Below are positions 35,937 through 45,050 of a stretch of 64,000 bases of DNA, in pieces (position 1 is the first letter of the stretch; the number at the start of each line of letters is the position of its first letter). A program made the position numbers and the translations under genes. The notes beneath the pieces are model-generated. The model made no database searches and had not been told where the DNA came from. It was given only the letters and a program-made list of their open reading frames with translations. Source of the stretch: Rikenella microfusus DSM 15922 (GTDB lineage: Bacteria > Bacteroidota > Bacteroidia > Bacteroidales > Rikenellaceae); assembly GCF_000427365.1 (NCBI RefSeq), contig NZ_KE386488.1:2515882-2579881 (forward strand). Reading direction: 5' to 3'.

Positions 35937-36761
35937 ATGATAAACTTTGAAAACGTATCGTTCGGTTATCGGGGAGGCCGCCTGTTCGACGGCCTCAGGC
36001 TGGAACTGCGACGAGGAGCCGTTTACGGGCTTCTGGGGAAAAACGGGGCGGGTAAAACCACGTTGCTGAAATTGACGGCCGGGCTGTTGTTTCCCAGGTC
36101 CGGCGAAATCACGGTTTTGGGCCGCGTCCCCCGGAAACGGGAACCGGGTTTCCTGAGCGAAGTGTTCCTGCTGCCGGAAGAGTTCGACCTGCCGCGTATG
36201 AACATGAACGATTATGCACGGGTGTACGGATGTTTCTATCCGAACTTTTCGCGCGGGCAGTTGTCGGAATTGATGCGCGAACTGGAGGTGTCCGAATCGC
36301 AGTGTCTGCACCGGATGTCGTTCGGCCAGAAGAAAAAGGCTTGCATCGCGTTCGCCATCGCCTGCAACACGCCGTTGCTGCTGATGGACGAACCGACCAA
36401 CGGGTTGGATATTCCGTCCAAAAGCTCGTTCCGGCGCTTGATCGCTTCGGTGGCGGACGAAAACCGTACGATCGTCATCTCCACCCATCAGGTGCGCGAC
36501 CTGGATCGGCTGATCGATTCGGTGGTCGTGCTCGACGGCAGCGAAATCCTGTTGAATGCCACTACGGGAGAAGTTACCGAGAAGCTGCGGTTCGTCCATC
36601 TGGAGGAAAACGAATCCGCCCTGTATGCCGAGCAGACCGTTCATGGTCGCTGGGGCGTGCAGCCCAACGAATCGGGCGACGAATCGCCGCTCGACATGGA
36701 ACTGCTATTCAACGCTGCCGTCGCCAACCGCGAGGCGGTCAAACAACTTTTTAAACGGTAA
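35937..36761 (+). CDS. ABC transporter ATP-binding protein
   Basis: 274 residues. Walker A GLLGKNGAGKTTLLKL, Q-loop region FLLPEEFDL, signature MSFGQKKKACIAFAIA (a shifted LSGGQ), Walker B PLLLMDEPTNGLD and His switch ISTHQV. An alternative in-frame ATG at 35913 overlaps the small upstream gene; ATG 35937 starts MINFENVSFGY, the normal beginning. It energises the next gene's permease; YtrA-type regulation suggests export or resistance, but the substrate is unknown. Confidence 0.93.
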   Translation: MINFENVSFGYRGGRLFDGLRLELRRGAVYGLLGKNGAGKTTLLKLTAGLLFPRSGEITVLGRVPRKREPGFLSEVFLLPEEFDLPRMNMNDYARVYGCFYPNFSRGQLSELMRELEVSESQCLHRMSFGQKKKACIAFAIACNTPLLLMDEPTNGLDIPSKSSFRRLIASVADENRTIVISTHQVRDLDRLIDSVVVLDGSEILLNATTGEVTEKLRFVHLEENESALYAEQTVHGRWGVQPNESGDESPLDMELLFNAAVANREAVKQLFKR

Positions 36762-36767
36762 CGAATC

Positions 36768-37565
36768 ATGAACGATAAATTTTCATGGAAACGTTTCGGC
36801 CTCTTCGTGCGGGCCGAACTGTCGGGCGAATGCCGCAGTCTGTTGCTGAAACTGGGCGGGTTCGTCGTGTTTTGCATCGTGATGTATATGCTGTGGAACG
36901 TCAAAGTGATTTTCGGCGGAGGACAGGTCGGCTACAACGGCGGTTTAAGCTATGTCACTTCGCGGTTTTTCGTGCTTGTCGGCATGGGTTTCATCGTCTA
37001 TTTCAACCTTTCGGGCAGCTTCAAACGTTATTTTTCGAAAGGCCGGGCTTCGGCGGCCCTGATGCTTCCGGCGGCCAGAAGCGAGAAATTCCTCTATGCT
37101 TTGCTGTTGAATCTGGTAGCGATCCCTCTGGTACTGATTGCGCTCGCATTGCTGAACGACGTGATGTGGGCGGGGTTGCTGGGATTCGACAATATCTGCC
37201 GGGCCTTGTCGTCGTTTTTCGCAAGGGTGCATACTCCGGCAGAGGAAATGCTGATTTCCGCCTGGTCGGTTACCGCCAATCTTGTCAGCACCTTTTCGGG
37301 AATGGCATTTTTCTTTCTCGGGGCGGTCGTTTTCCGCCGTTATCATTTCCTGCTGACGGTGTTGGCCAGTTTTATCCTGTCGATCCCCTCTTTCGTCTAT
37401 GTACAATACACCGCGATGACCGATCCCGTCGTCATGCGCGATTTCATTCTCTGGCTGGGGAGCGATGCGGGGGTCGGGACGATCATGGCTTGCGGGGTGT
37501 TCTTTACTTTTCTTTGGATTTTCGTTGCGTGGCGGCGTTTCTCCACGCTGCAAATAACGAGGTAA
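36768..37565 (+). CDS. ABC transporter permease-like membrane protein
   Basis: 265 residues with six predicted membrane helices and short cytosolic N terminus (MNDKFSWKRFGLFVRAELSG). Starts 6 bases after the ATPase. No conserved domain name I can assign with certainty, but position between an ABC ATPase and a GntR regulator matches the Bacteroidota type of two-component exporter. Cargo unknown. Confidence 0.8.
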   Translation: MNDKFSWKRFGLFVRAELSGECRSLLLKLGGFVVFCIVMYMLWNVKVIFGGGQVGYNGGLSYVTSRFFVLVGMGFIVYFNLSGSFKRYFSKGRASAALMLPAARSEKFLYALLLNLVAIPLVLIALALLNDVMWAGLLGFDNICRALSSFFARVHTPAEEMLISAWSVTANLVSTFSGMAFFFLGAVVFRRYHFLLTVLASFILSIPSFVYVQYTAMTDPVVMRDFILWLGSDAGVGTIMACGVFFTFLWIFVAWRRFSTLQITR

Positions 37566-37569
37566 AACT

Positions 37570-37923
37570 ATGGATTTCAAATCTGAAAAACCGATCTACC
37601 GGCAAATCGTCGATTACGTGTGCGACCGGATAGCTTCAGGTCGCTGGCCCGAACAGGAACGCGTGCCTTCGGTGCGCGACATGGCGGCCCAGTTGCAGGT
37701 GAATCCGAACACGGCGATGCGGGCTTACGAACGACTTCAGATGGCCGGGATCATTACCAACAGCCGAGGGATCGGCTATTTCGTTTCGCGGGGAGCCAAA
37801 GAAAGGGTCATCGACCTGAAACGTTCCGAATTTTTCGAGACGACCCTGCCGGAGGTATTCGCCGCGATGGACACATTGGGGATCACGTGGGAGGAAGTAA
37901 CCGCAGAATACGGGAAACGATGA
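37570..37923 (+). CDS. GntR-family (YtrA-type) transcriptional regulator
   Basis: 117 residues. Winged-helix domain ~1-70: PIYRQIVDYVCDRIASGRWP, VPSVRDMAAQLQVNPNTAMRAYERLQ and GIGYFVS wing. The short C-terminal helix region without an effector domain is typical of YtrA regulators, which repress their own ABC operon. It follows the permease by 4 bases and overlaps the next gene by 4 bases (ATGA). Confidence 0.93.
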   Translation: MDFKSEKPIYRQIVDYVCDRIASGRWPEQERVPSVRDMAAQLQVNPNTAMRAYERLQMAGIITNSRGIGYFVSRGAKERVIDLKRSEFFETTLPEVFAAMDTLGITWEEVTAEYGKR

Positions 37924-38969
37924 GATTACGGTTATTGGCGGTATGGATGCTGACGACCGGTACGGCCGCGGCACAGAACCTGAAAGTTACGGTACGCAGC
38001 GACCGCCAGCCGTTGGTTTATGCCTGCGTGTATGTGAACGGTAAAGCCGCGGCGATAACCGATACGCTTGGCATCGCTCTGTTGCCGGAAGGCGAATGGG
38101 AAGCGGGGGACACGCTCTCCGCCTCGTATGTGGGGACTATGCCGGACCGGCAGGTGATAGACGGGCGGATCGGTCGTTCCGGCGAGTGCGAACTGGTACT
38201 GCAGGAGATGTATACGCTGACTGCGGAAGAGGTGACGGTGAAGGCGGATATCGAAAAATTGTTCCGGAAAAACGTGAGGGAGGTCAGCGCCTGTATCGAC
38301 GGTCTGTGGGGAGAGGCCCGCTTGGAGGCTTATGCGACGATGGAATTTGCAGATGCGGATAGCAGTCGGCATCGGGTCGAAGGGTGGATAACTACTCATC
38401 GTAACGAGGTCAGCCCGAGAAATTATAACGATTATAATTACCGGCTGACGATAAAGGCACGGCCGCCGTTCGACAGCATGCAAACGGAATTGCTTCGGGA
38501 AATCAACGACCTGTTGAGGTGGACGACTGCTCCCGCTCACCATTTTCAAGAGCGCGATTTGCAGGGAGTAACGCGGCAAATAGGGTATCTGGGCAAACGG
38601 GATGGCTGCCGGATATTCAGGATCACTTTCCCGACGATCAGGTTATGGTGGCTGTCGGAGGCTTCGTTGTTTATCCGGATCGTAGCCCGTATAGACGAGC
38701 GGACGAAACTTTTAAGGTCTGTCGAATCGGAATATTTGAGTGCGGATATGGAACTGTCCGTCAAATTACGGGCGGACTATGTGCCTTACAGATTATCGGC
38801 CGGATGGGGTACGGGGCGGATTTGCATGGTTCCGCTTACGGTCGATTACCGTGCTTCGCGCAATGGCCGGCTAATGGAAGGAACGCTGTCGCGGAGTCGG
38901 TTCGTTTCGCCGAAACGTATCCGGAAACCGGAGGACCTCTATGTCCCGTATATGCCTCAAGCGAAGTAG
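37920..38969 (+). CDS. Exported protein with N-terminal carboxypeptidase-regulatory-like domain
   Basis: 349 residues with signal peptide (MRLRLLAVWMLTTGTAAA|Q). Residues ~20-100 look like a CarboxypepD_reg/Ig-like domain (VRSDRQPLVYACVYVNGKAAAITDTLG). Residues ~110-349 match no family I can name; similar layouts occur in Bacteroidota outer-membrane or periplasmic proteins of the DUF5686 style, but I cannot confirm this. The ATGA overlap with the GntR gene places it as last gene of the ABC operon. Ends 4 bases from the converging MFS gene. Confidence 0.75.
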   Translation: MRLRLLAVWMLTTGTAAAQNLKVTVRSDRQPLVYACVYVNGKAAAITDTLGIALLPEGEWEAGDTLSASYVGTMPDRQVIDGRIGRSGECELVLQEMYTLTAEEVTVKADIEKLFRKNVREVSACIDGLWGEARLEAYATMEFADADSSRHRVEGWITTHRNEVSPRNYNDYNYRLTIKARPPFDSMQTELLREINDLLRWTTAPAHHFQERDLQGVTRQIGYLGKRDGCRIFRITFPTIRLWWLSEASLFIRIVARIDERTKLLRSVESEYLSADMELSVKLRADYVPYRLSAGWGTGRICMVPLTVDYRASRNGRLMEGTLSRSRFVSPKRIRKPEDLYVPYMPQAK

Positions 38970-38973
38970 AGGT

Positions 38974-40152
38974 CTACCGCAGTTTGTTCCGGTCGAAGTA
39001 AGGCCCCGACCAGACGAAAAACAGTGTCAGGCCGACGCATAACAACAGGGTGCCGAGCAGGAACGCCGAGGAATAGGAGGTATGTTGGGCGATAATACCG
39101 CCCAGCAGGACGCCCGATCCTACGCCGAAATCCCACGAAGTCAGATAGGTCGCGTTCGCGGTCCCGCGCTGGTTGTGGTGCGCCAGGTTGATGAACATGG
39201 TCTGGAGGGTGGGGCAGAGCAGTCCGTAGCCTACGCCGATCGCTACGCCGCATCCGTAGAACGAGAGCGGATGCTTGATGAAAACGAAACATAGAAAGCC
39301 GGCGATCAGGAGCGAGATGCCCGCCTTGCTGACCTGTGTCAGATAGCCCCGGTTGATGAGCTGGCCGGAGATCAGGCGCGACACGACCAACCCGCCGGAC
39401 AGGCAGACGAAAAACAGGCCCGTTCCTCCGGCCAGTCCTACTTCTTCCTTTCCGTAAACGGCGACATAGGTACTCAGTACGCCGTAGGCGAACGACAGGA
39501 AAATTGTCGTTACGGCTCCCGGGACTCCTTTGAGCAGCAGGAACCGGTCGAGCGAAATCGTCTGTTTGGCCCCTACCGCTTCGGTTTTGGTTCCTTTGAC
39601 CAGCGATGCGACGAAAAGTCCCAGCAGTCCTACTCCCAGCGCCGTCGCGAATATCCAGTCGTAGTCCGGCGTGGCATCGTGGATCATCAGGGCGACCATC
39701 GGGCCGATAGCCATGGCCAGGTTGGTCGATACGCCGAAATAACCGATTCCTTCGCCGCGCCGCGAGGCGGGCATGATGTCGATGGCGACGGTATTGACCG
39801 ATACGGTTACCATCCCGAAGGCCATGCCGTGCGTGGCACGCAGGACGGCGAAGACGGCGAGCGCCCCGGCCAGCATGTAACCGCCGAAATAGGAGATGAA
39901 AAATGTGTAGCAGATGAGCAGCAGGGGCTTACGCGGGAAGCTGTCCACCATGAACCCGGCGAAGGGGCGGAACAGCAGGGCCATGATCGTATAGGACGAA
40001 AGGATCAGCCCGGCGGTGGATTTGGTGACGGCGAACTGCTCGGCCAGATACATCGGAAGTATCGGCAGGAGCATGTAGAACGCGAAGAACATCAGAAAGT
40101 TGGCGCCGCAGGCCGCAAAGAAACTGCCTGTCCATAGTCTGTCTTTCACCAT
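38974..40152 (-). CDS. MFS transporter (12-helix)
   Basis: 392 residues with 12 predicted membrane helices and MFS turns (FRPFAGFMVDSFPRKPLLL in loop 2-3; MPASRRGEGIGYFG in loop 4-5). Drug- or sugar-type exporter of the AraJ/YfcJ-like group; substrate not readable. Start ATG 40152 (MVKDRLWTGSFF) drops nine upstream residues. No operon partner. Confidence 0.85.
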   Translation of the reverse strand: MVKDRLWTGSFFAACGANFLMFFAFYMLLPILPMYLAEQFAVTKSTAGLILSSYTIMALLFRPFAGFMVDSFPRKPLLLICYTFFISYFGGYMLAGALAVFAVLRATHGMAFGMVTVSVNTVAIDIMPASRRGEGIGYFGVSTNLAMAIGPMVALMIHDATPDYDWIFATALGVGLLGLFVASLVKGTKTEAVGAKQTISLDRFLLLKGVPGAVTTIFLSFAYGVLSTYVAVYGKEEVGLAGGTGLFFVCLSGGLVVSRLISGQLINRGYLTQVSKAGISLLIAGFLCFVFIKHPLSFYGCGVAIGVGYGLLCPTLQTMFINLAHHNQRGTANATYLTSWDFGVGSGVLLGGIIAQHTSYSSAFLLGTLLLCVGLTLFFVWSGPYFDRNKLR

Positions 40153-40205
40153 CGAAAAGGTCGGGATTGGTCGCCACAAAGGTAGGGAATATTTTCGGGG
40201 ATAAT

Positions 40206-40245
40206 AACGAAGCGCCCCGATCGAATACGGTCGGGACGCTTCGTT
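40206..40245 (-). terminator. Terminator of the M56 peptidase gene
   Basis: Arms AACGAAGCG (40206-40214) and CGCTTCGTT (40237-40245) with inner CCCGA/TCGGG pairing form a long stem 11 bases after the M56 gene stop. T-rich tail is short. Confidence 0.65.
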
Positions 40246-40255
40246 TTACCGCTCT

Positions 40256-41659
40256 CTATTGTTCCTCGTTAATGGTGACTGATACCGGAACGCGGTTTTT
40301 TACGCTTTTCCCGTCAGGAGAGAGTTCGAAAAGCTCCGGATAGTTTTCCAATAGTTTGCTGCTGACCGTTACGCCCTTGCGTTTCTCTTTTTTACTCAGG
40401 GAGACCGTAACTTGTTTTACGCTTTCTGCGTCGGAGTATCCTGCCCGGCCTACGGTAGAACTTTGGCCCAGGCGGATTTCACCGTTGCTGATAGTAATGT
40501 TCTTTGGCTGAACGCTTTTCTTGGTCGTGATAACGATCGCCCCGTCTTTGCCCTTTTCGCCGTAAACAGATGTTGCGGCTTCCCCTTTCAGTACGGTAAT
40601 GCTTTCGTAGTCTTCGGGATTGATATTTTTCCTGTTGTATTCCAAGACGGTATAGATCACTCCGTCCACGACATAAATCGGGTGCTTGGTCGAATCCTTA
40701 CCTTGCGGCCCCAGCATAACGACAGGGCCGGAAGCGGTCGAATCGATGCGTCGCCCGTCTGCATATACGACGAACGATTCGGCCGCGGGACGGGAGAGAA
40801 CTTCGTCCGGTGCAGGCCCGGCGGCGCGGGCGGTAAGCGAAAATGCAGCTAAGAGCAATCCCGTAACGGGAATCAGTGCGGCGAGGCGGAGGCTGCCTCC
40901 GAGACCTGCCTTACGTGTGGCTTTTGCGATCATAAGCAGTCGTTTTTTGGTGAGCGAATAACAGAAAGCATTGGCGGCGCCGGGGTAGATGCCGGCTTCG
41001 GTGTCGAGCAATAAGTCGATATAAGGCATGACCGGATTTCCCTGTCGGATGACATCCCGGTCGGCCTGGTATTCGTGGACTTCGCGCAGCAGTTTCGTAC
41101 AGTGCCAGACCAGCGGATTGAACCAGAGCAGGCTGCCGCACAGGCGCATCCAGACCAGATCCAGCGAATGCCGGCGGGCGATGTGGCTTTTTTCATGGGC
41201 CAGAATCTGTCCCAGCATCGGCGACCCTTCGTATTTGTCGTTGATGAATACGGTTCCGAAAATCGAATAGGCTCCGGCCACGTCCGGCGAAAATACGATA
41301 CGGCTGTCCCGCGTTTTTCTCACCCGTATCCAAGTACGGAGCACGCTGCCCAGCGTAAAGGCCAGCGCCAGCACCGCGCCCGCGGCATAGCCCCAGGTCA
41401 GTACCTCGGAAATGGTCGTCTCCGGCTGGATAGCCGGGGCGTCCGTTACGACGTTCTGCGGTATGGTGCGAAGCGGAAGCGGTTCGGCCGAAAGCAACGG
41501 AATCCGTATGAACGGCAGCAGCATTCCGACCGGAACTAACGACAGCAGGAAAATACGTGCGGCCTGTAAGCCGGTACGCCGATGCAGGACGGTGATATAA
41601 AAAAGCCACAGGGCCGCGATGCACAGTTGCGTGTCGATCAGGTATCCTTGCGAAAACAT
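40256..41659 (-). CDS. M56/BlaR1-family metallopeptidase with plug-like C-terminal extension
   Basis: 467 residues. The N-terminal half has three or four membrane helices and the zinc motif AHEKSHIARRH (HExxH type), with the second ligand region VHEYQADRDV. After a last helix (~265-285) a periplasmic tail contains PIYVVDGVIYTV, ITVLKGEAATSVYGEKGK and DGAIVITTKK, the pattern of a TonB-receptor plug domain. Paired with the BlaI gene 30 bases upstream, it would sense an envelope signal and cleave BlaI. Signal and regulon unknown; beta-lactams are only one possibility. Confidence 0.88.
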   Translation of the reverse strand: MFSQGYLIDTQLCIAALWLFYITVLHRRTGLQAARIFLLSLVPVGMLLPFIRIPLLSAEPLPLRTIPQNVVTDAPAIQPETTISEVLTWGYAAGAVLALAFTLGSVLRTWIRVRKTRDSRIVFSPDVAGAYSIFGTVFINDKYEGSPMLGQILAHEKSHIARRHSLDLVWMRLCGSLLWFNPLVWHCTKLLREVHEYQADRDVIRQGNPVMPYIDLLLDTEAGIYPGAANAFCYSLTKKRLLMIAKATRKAGLGGSLRLAALIPVTGLLLAAFSLTARAAGPAPDEVLSRPAAESFVVYADGRRIDSTASGPVVMLGPQGKDSTKHPIYVVDGVIYTVLEYNRKNINPEDYESITVLKGEAATSVYGEKGKDGAIVITTKKSVQPKNITISNGEIRLGQSSTVGRAGYSDAESVKQVTVSLSKKEKRKGVTVSSKLLENYPELFELSPDGKSVKNRVPVSVTINEEQ

Positions 41660-41689
41660 GGCCGGTTCTGTTTTAAAACGGTTGTCTCT

Positions 41690-42088
41690 TTATTCTTTCC
41701 CGGTTTCGCCGGCGATCTGCCGGGCCACCCTTTTCAATTCTTCGTATTGCTCGACGGTAAGCGTTCCGCTTTCGGCCAGAAACGACAACATCTGGCCCGG
41801 CGAATCATTGAAAAAATTGCTTACCACGCGCTGCATGAATCGCGAACGATAGTTCTCTTTGCTGACGGCGGGATAGTAACGATGGCTTTTCCCCACGACG
41901 TCGTGCCTGACGAACCCTTTGGTTTCGAGCGTACGGATAACGGTCGAGATCGTCGTATAGGCCGGACGGGGTTCGGTGAATTGTTCGACCACCTCGCCGA
42001 GAAACGCTTTCTGAAGGCGCCAGATATGTTGCATGACTTCCAGTTCGGCACGGGTCAGCTCGGTCGGTTGCTTTTTCGTTTTTTTCAT
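41690..42088 (-). CDS. BlaI/MecI/CopY-family repressor
   Basis: 132 residues. Winged helix: LTRAELEVMQHIWRLQKAFL, VVEQFTEPRPAYTTISTVIRTL, GFVRHDVVGKSHRYYPAV. C-terminal half is the dimer/cleavage region. It represses its own operon and is inactivated by its partner M56 protease. A TATATTTG promoter box lies ~20 bases upstream. Confidence 0.94.
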   Translation of the reverse strand: MKKTKKQPTELTRAELEVMQHIWRLQKAFLGEVVEQFTEPRPAYTTISTVIRTLETKGFVRHDVVGKSHRYYPAVSKENYRSRFMQRVVSNFFNDSPGQMLSFLAESGTLTVEQYEELKRVARQIAGETGKE

Positions 42089-42107
42089 ATACGGATTTTT
42101 ATTACTA

Positions 42108-42115
42108 CAAATATA
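42108..42115 (-). promoter_or_regulatory. -7 box of blaI-M56 promoter (TATATTTG)
   Basis: The minus strand reads TATATTTG (TAnnTTTG), 20 bases before the BlaI ATG. Confidence 0.55.
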
Positions 42116-42179
42116 GTTTTTATTTTTTAACTGCAGTCGTCGGGAGTGATTTTTCGCGGCGATGGTCGGAATTTTAATG

Positions 42180-42305
42180 GGTAAGTACAGGCGATTTTAC
42201 CCGGAAACGGGTAACGATCTTCCCGAACGGCCCTGCGGTACCGCCCGAATAAAACACGGCAAAACCCGCCAAAAGCTCCGACAGGAGGCTTTCGCCTCCA
42301 AAAAG
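42180..42305 (-). repeat. Dispersed ~125-bp repeat, copy 1 (structured)
   Basis: On the minus strand this matches 50350-50480 on the plus strand. In the 57-base core (42208-42264) 47 positions are identical and all ten differences are transitions. A 7-bp stem with 4-base loop (42197-42214) corresponds to a covarying 6-bp stem in copy 2, and GGAGG-CGAAAG-CCTCC near 42285-42300 corresponds to a second hairpin. It sits ~65 bases upstream of the BlaI promoter. Nature unknown. Confidence 0.7.
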
Positions 42306-42690
42306 GCTGCGGGCCGACACGCTTCGGGATACTCCGAAGAGCGTAACAGCATGAAAAGGGATAATTTCGAAAAATATTGAACGAAATCGTACTGACAAAA
42401 CGGAGCAAAGTCGGATATATATAGTTACCTTGTTGTTTCGCCGGCCCGTTGTCGCATTATCGGCTTTGCGAGTGCCGGAACCGGTACTTTTCCGTATGCC
42501 GGGTACCGGTTTGTTCATGTTTCGTGTTTGCCGAAGCGGCAGGTATGTCTTATCTTGCGTGTCGTTACATTCTTTCGACCTGCATGGATGACGGATCGTT
42601 GTTTAGGGTAATATTGCCTGCGGAAACGTAGCGTGCGGGCGATGTTCCGGCCGAAATCCGGAACGCTTTACGAACAAAAACCGAATTACG
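42306..42690. other. Gene-free stretch between the repeat and the GH110 gene
   Basis: No coding potential I trust. It contains a perfect 9-bp inverted repeat, AACCGGTAC at 42479-42487 and GTACCGGTT at 42503-42511, ~180 bases before the GH110 ATG, that could be an operator. No textbook promoter; a TAATATTG at ~42610 is the nearest -7-like sequence. Confidence 0.4.
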
Positions 42691-44394
42691 ATGAAAAAGA
42701 TGTTCAGTTGTCTTTTGGTCTGCTATGCGTCGTTGGCTTTTTCGGCGGCGCAGCATGTGATCCGGGTCGTTCCGGGCGAAGGGGATATGACCCCGCGCAT
42801 ACGGGAAGCCGTCGGGAAAGCCCGGGCCTGCAAGGACCGGCCCGTGGTGATCGAATTCGCGAATGCCGATTATGACCTGTACCGGGAAAGCGCTACGGCA
42901 CATCCCTATCCTGTATCCAATACCACGTCCGAAACGGAAAATCCCGACCCGACCAAGCATATCGGATTGTGGCTCAAAAACCTCAGGAATGTTACCATCG
43001 AGGGAAACGGCGCCCGGCTCGTTACCCACGGCGAGATGACCGCTTTTGCGATCGACAGTTGCGAAAACATCACGTTACGGAACTTTACGGTCGCCGCTGC
43101 CGACCCGACCGTGCCGGAGATGACGGTTACCGAGGTCGGCGAACGGCACATGAATGTCCGCATCCATCCCCTATCCCGTTACGAGATCGATTCCGCGGGA
43201 CGGTTCGCGTTCGTCGGCCGCGGCTGGAAGCTGTCGGGAGGCATCGCACAGCTTTATGATCCCGTACGGGACATTACCTGGCGCAGTTGGTCGCCTCTTC
43301 CGGAACTGCGCAAAGCCGTCGAACTGGAACCCGGGCTGCTTCGTTTCGTTTACGACACCCGCCCCCGGGCCGAAGCCGGACAGGTATTCCAGATGCGCGA
43401 CGGTATCCGGGACGAAGTCTGCGGCCTGATCCAGTACAGCAAAGACATCACGTTGGAACAGCTGCACCTGGCTTTCCTGGGAAATTTCGGGATCGTCGGC
43501 CAAATGTCCGAAAACCTGATTTACCGTCACCTGACTTTCGAACCGGAACCGGGCAGCGGCCGAACGTGCGCCGGTTTTGCCGATTTCGTCCAGATGTCGG
43601 GCTGCAAAGGCGAAATCAGGATCGAATATTCCCGTTTTTCCGGGGCGCACGACGATCCGATCAATATACACGGCACTCATCTGGCCGTCCGGCAATTTAC
43701 GGCGCCCGACCAGGTGCTTGTCCGGTACATGCATCCGCAAACCTATGGTTTCCAGTCTTTCTTTCCGGGCAACGAAATCGAATTCATCGACGCGCATACG
43801 TTGTTGCCGGTAGCCGCTTGCAAGGTCAGGCAGGCCGAGATGAAAAACGACCGCGAAATCCTTATAACGCTGGCCCGGCCGGTCGGACAAGACCTTAGCG
43901 ACAAGTCCGAACTGGTGGTCGAGAACACGACCTATACGCCGGAAGTGGTCATCCGCGGCAATTATTTTTCCCGTGTTCCGACACGCGGCATTCTGGTCAC
44001 GACCCGACGGCGCGTGCTGATCGAAAACAATACTTTTTTCCGTACCCGGATGAGCGGTATCCTGATAGCCGACGATGCCCGCAGCTGGTTCGAATCGGGT
44101 ATGGTGCGCGATGTGACTATCCGCGGCAATCGTTTTGTCGAATGTGCCTCGCCCGCTATCCTCATCGCTCCCGAAAACGACCGGAACGGAGGGTACGTGC
44201 ATCGCAACATACGTATCGAAAACAATCGGTTCCGGTTATCGGATGCGGGTGCGGCCGTTTCCGCCAAATCGGTAGGCGGTCTGCAAATCCGCGGCAATCT
44301 GTTCTCGACTCCGCAAAACACCTCCATAGACCGCCTGATCCGAACCGAAGCGTGCGACGGGATAACCATCGAAGACAACCGTATCGAAAACTGA
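42691..44394 (+). CDS. GH110 family alpha-1,3-galactosidase (beta-helix)
   Basis: 567 residues with signal peptide (MKKMFSCLLVCYASLAFSA). The body is a right-handed beta-helix with many short NxT/N repeats (NVTIEGNGARL, NITLRNFTV, VTIRGNRFVE, ITIEDNRIEN). CAGFADFVQMSGCKG and FSGAHDDPINIHGTHL (Asp pair at residues 321-322) match the conserved active-site region of GH110 enzymes, which cut terminal alpha-1,3-linked galactose, including blood-group B antigen. Likely periplasmic, used on host mucin glycans. Orphan: no sus genes around. Linkage specificity (branched vs linear) cannot be told. Confidence 0.85.
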   Translation: MKKMFSCLLVCYASLAFSAAQHVIRVVPGEGDMTPRIREAVGKARACKDRPVVIEFANADYDLYRESATAHPYPVSNTTSETENPDPTKHIGLWLKNLRNVTIEGNGARLVTHGEMTAFAIDSCENITLRNFTVAAADPTVPEMTVTEVGERHMNVRIHPLSRYEIDSAGRFAFVGRGWKLSGGIAQLYDPVRDITWRSWSPLPELRKAVELEPGLLRFVYDTRPRAEAGQVFQMRDGIRDEVCGLIQYSKDITLEQLHLAFLGNFGIVGQMSENLIYRHLTFEPEPGSGRTCAGFADFVQMSGCKGEIRIEYSRFSGAHDDPINIHGTHLAVRQFTAPDQVLVRYMHPQTYGFQSFFPGNEIEFIDAHTLLPVAACKVRQAEMKNDREILITLARPVGQDLSDKSELVVENTTYTPEVVIRGNYFSRVPTRGILVTTRRRVLIENNTFFRTRMSGILIADDARSWFESGMVRDVTIRGNRFVECASPAILIAPENDRNGGYVHRNIRIENNRFRLSDAGAAVSAKSVGGLQIRGNLFSTPQNTSIDRLIRTEACDGITIEDNRIEN

Positions 44395-44477
44395 GTAAGA
44401 TATCCCGTTTCCGTTCCGGTAATGCCCGCTCTTATGCGATGAATCGGACGGCGGTCGCCTTGTCGTGCCCGTCCGGT

Positions 44478-45032
44478 CTATTTTCTGGCCGAATAGCTGA
44501 GCACCTGTTCGTTATTGAAGCGTTGGAATTCCCTGAACTCTTCCGGAGTCAGCGCTCTCGGATAACTCATGATCAGTAACCGGTGGGCCTCCGTCGAAGG
44601 GCGGAACGACGGGTGTATGTGATCGTATTCATAATTGGTTTTCAGTCCGTTGCGCATGTAGAACTGTTCCCTCCGTCGCGATATGTCATCGACCGGCGGA
44701 TCGATCTCCAGCAAAACGAGCCTCGTCCCGTCTCCCAGCAGGTATTTCAATGCCTGCGAGCCGTAACCGCCTCCGCGTATCTCCGGTGCGATGGCGAAAT
44801 GTTCGCCGAAGCGGAACAGCGTGCCGTCGGCCGCTTCCCACTCCCACCAGGAGAGCAGGCCGACCAGCCGGTCGTCGTCTGTCAGCAGGTTGTAGTGGAA
44901 CGCCGGATTATCCAACGCTCGGATATGTTCGTTGAGCGGGCGCTGCTCGCACAAAGGGAAACTCTGTTCATAGATCTCCCATGCTTTCGGGAAATAGGGA
45001 TGCGATGTGTCTCGGATACGGATCGGTTCCAT
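44478..45032 (-). CDS. GNAT-family N-acetyltransferase
   Basis: 184 residues, one GNAT fold: HFAIAPEIRGGGYGSQALKYLL is the acetyl-CoA pyrophosphate-binding loop (motif A). Begins MEPIRIRDTSHPYFPKAWEIYEQSFP, as in the YjbC/uncharacterised acetyltransferase group. Substrate unknown. Ends facing GH110; an upstream TauE-type gene shares its strand 18 bases away. Confidence 0.88.
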   Translation of the reverse strand: MEPIRIRDTSHPYFPKAWEIYEQSFPLCEQRPLNEHIRALDNPAFHYNLLTDDDRLVGLLSWWEWEAADGTLFRFGEHFAIAPEIRGGGYGSQALKYLLGDGTRLVLLEIDPPVDDISRRREQFYMRNGLKTNYEYDHIHPSFRPSTEAHRLLIMSYPRALTPEEFREFQRFNNEQVLSYSARK

Positions 45033-45050
45033 GATAGTCGTTTAAGCGGA

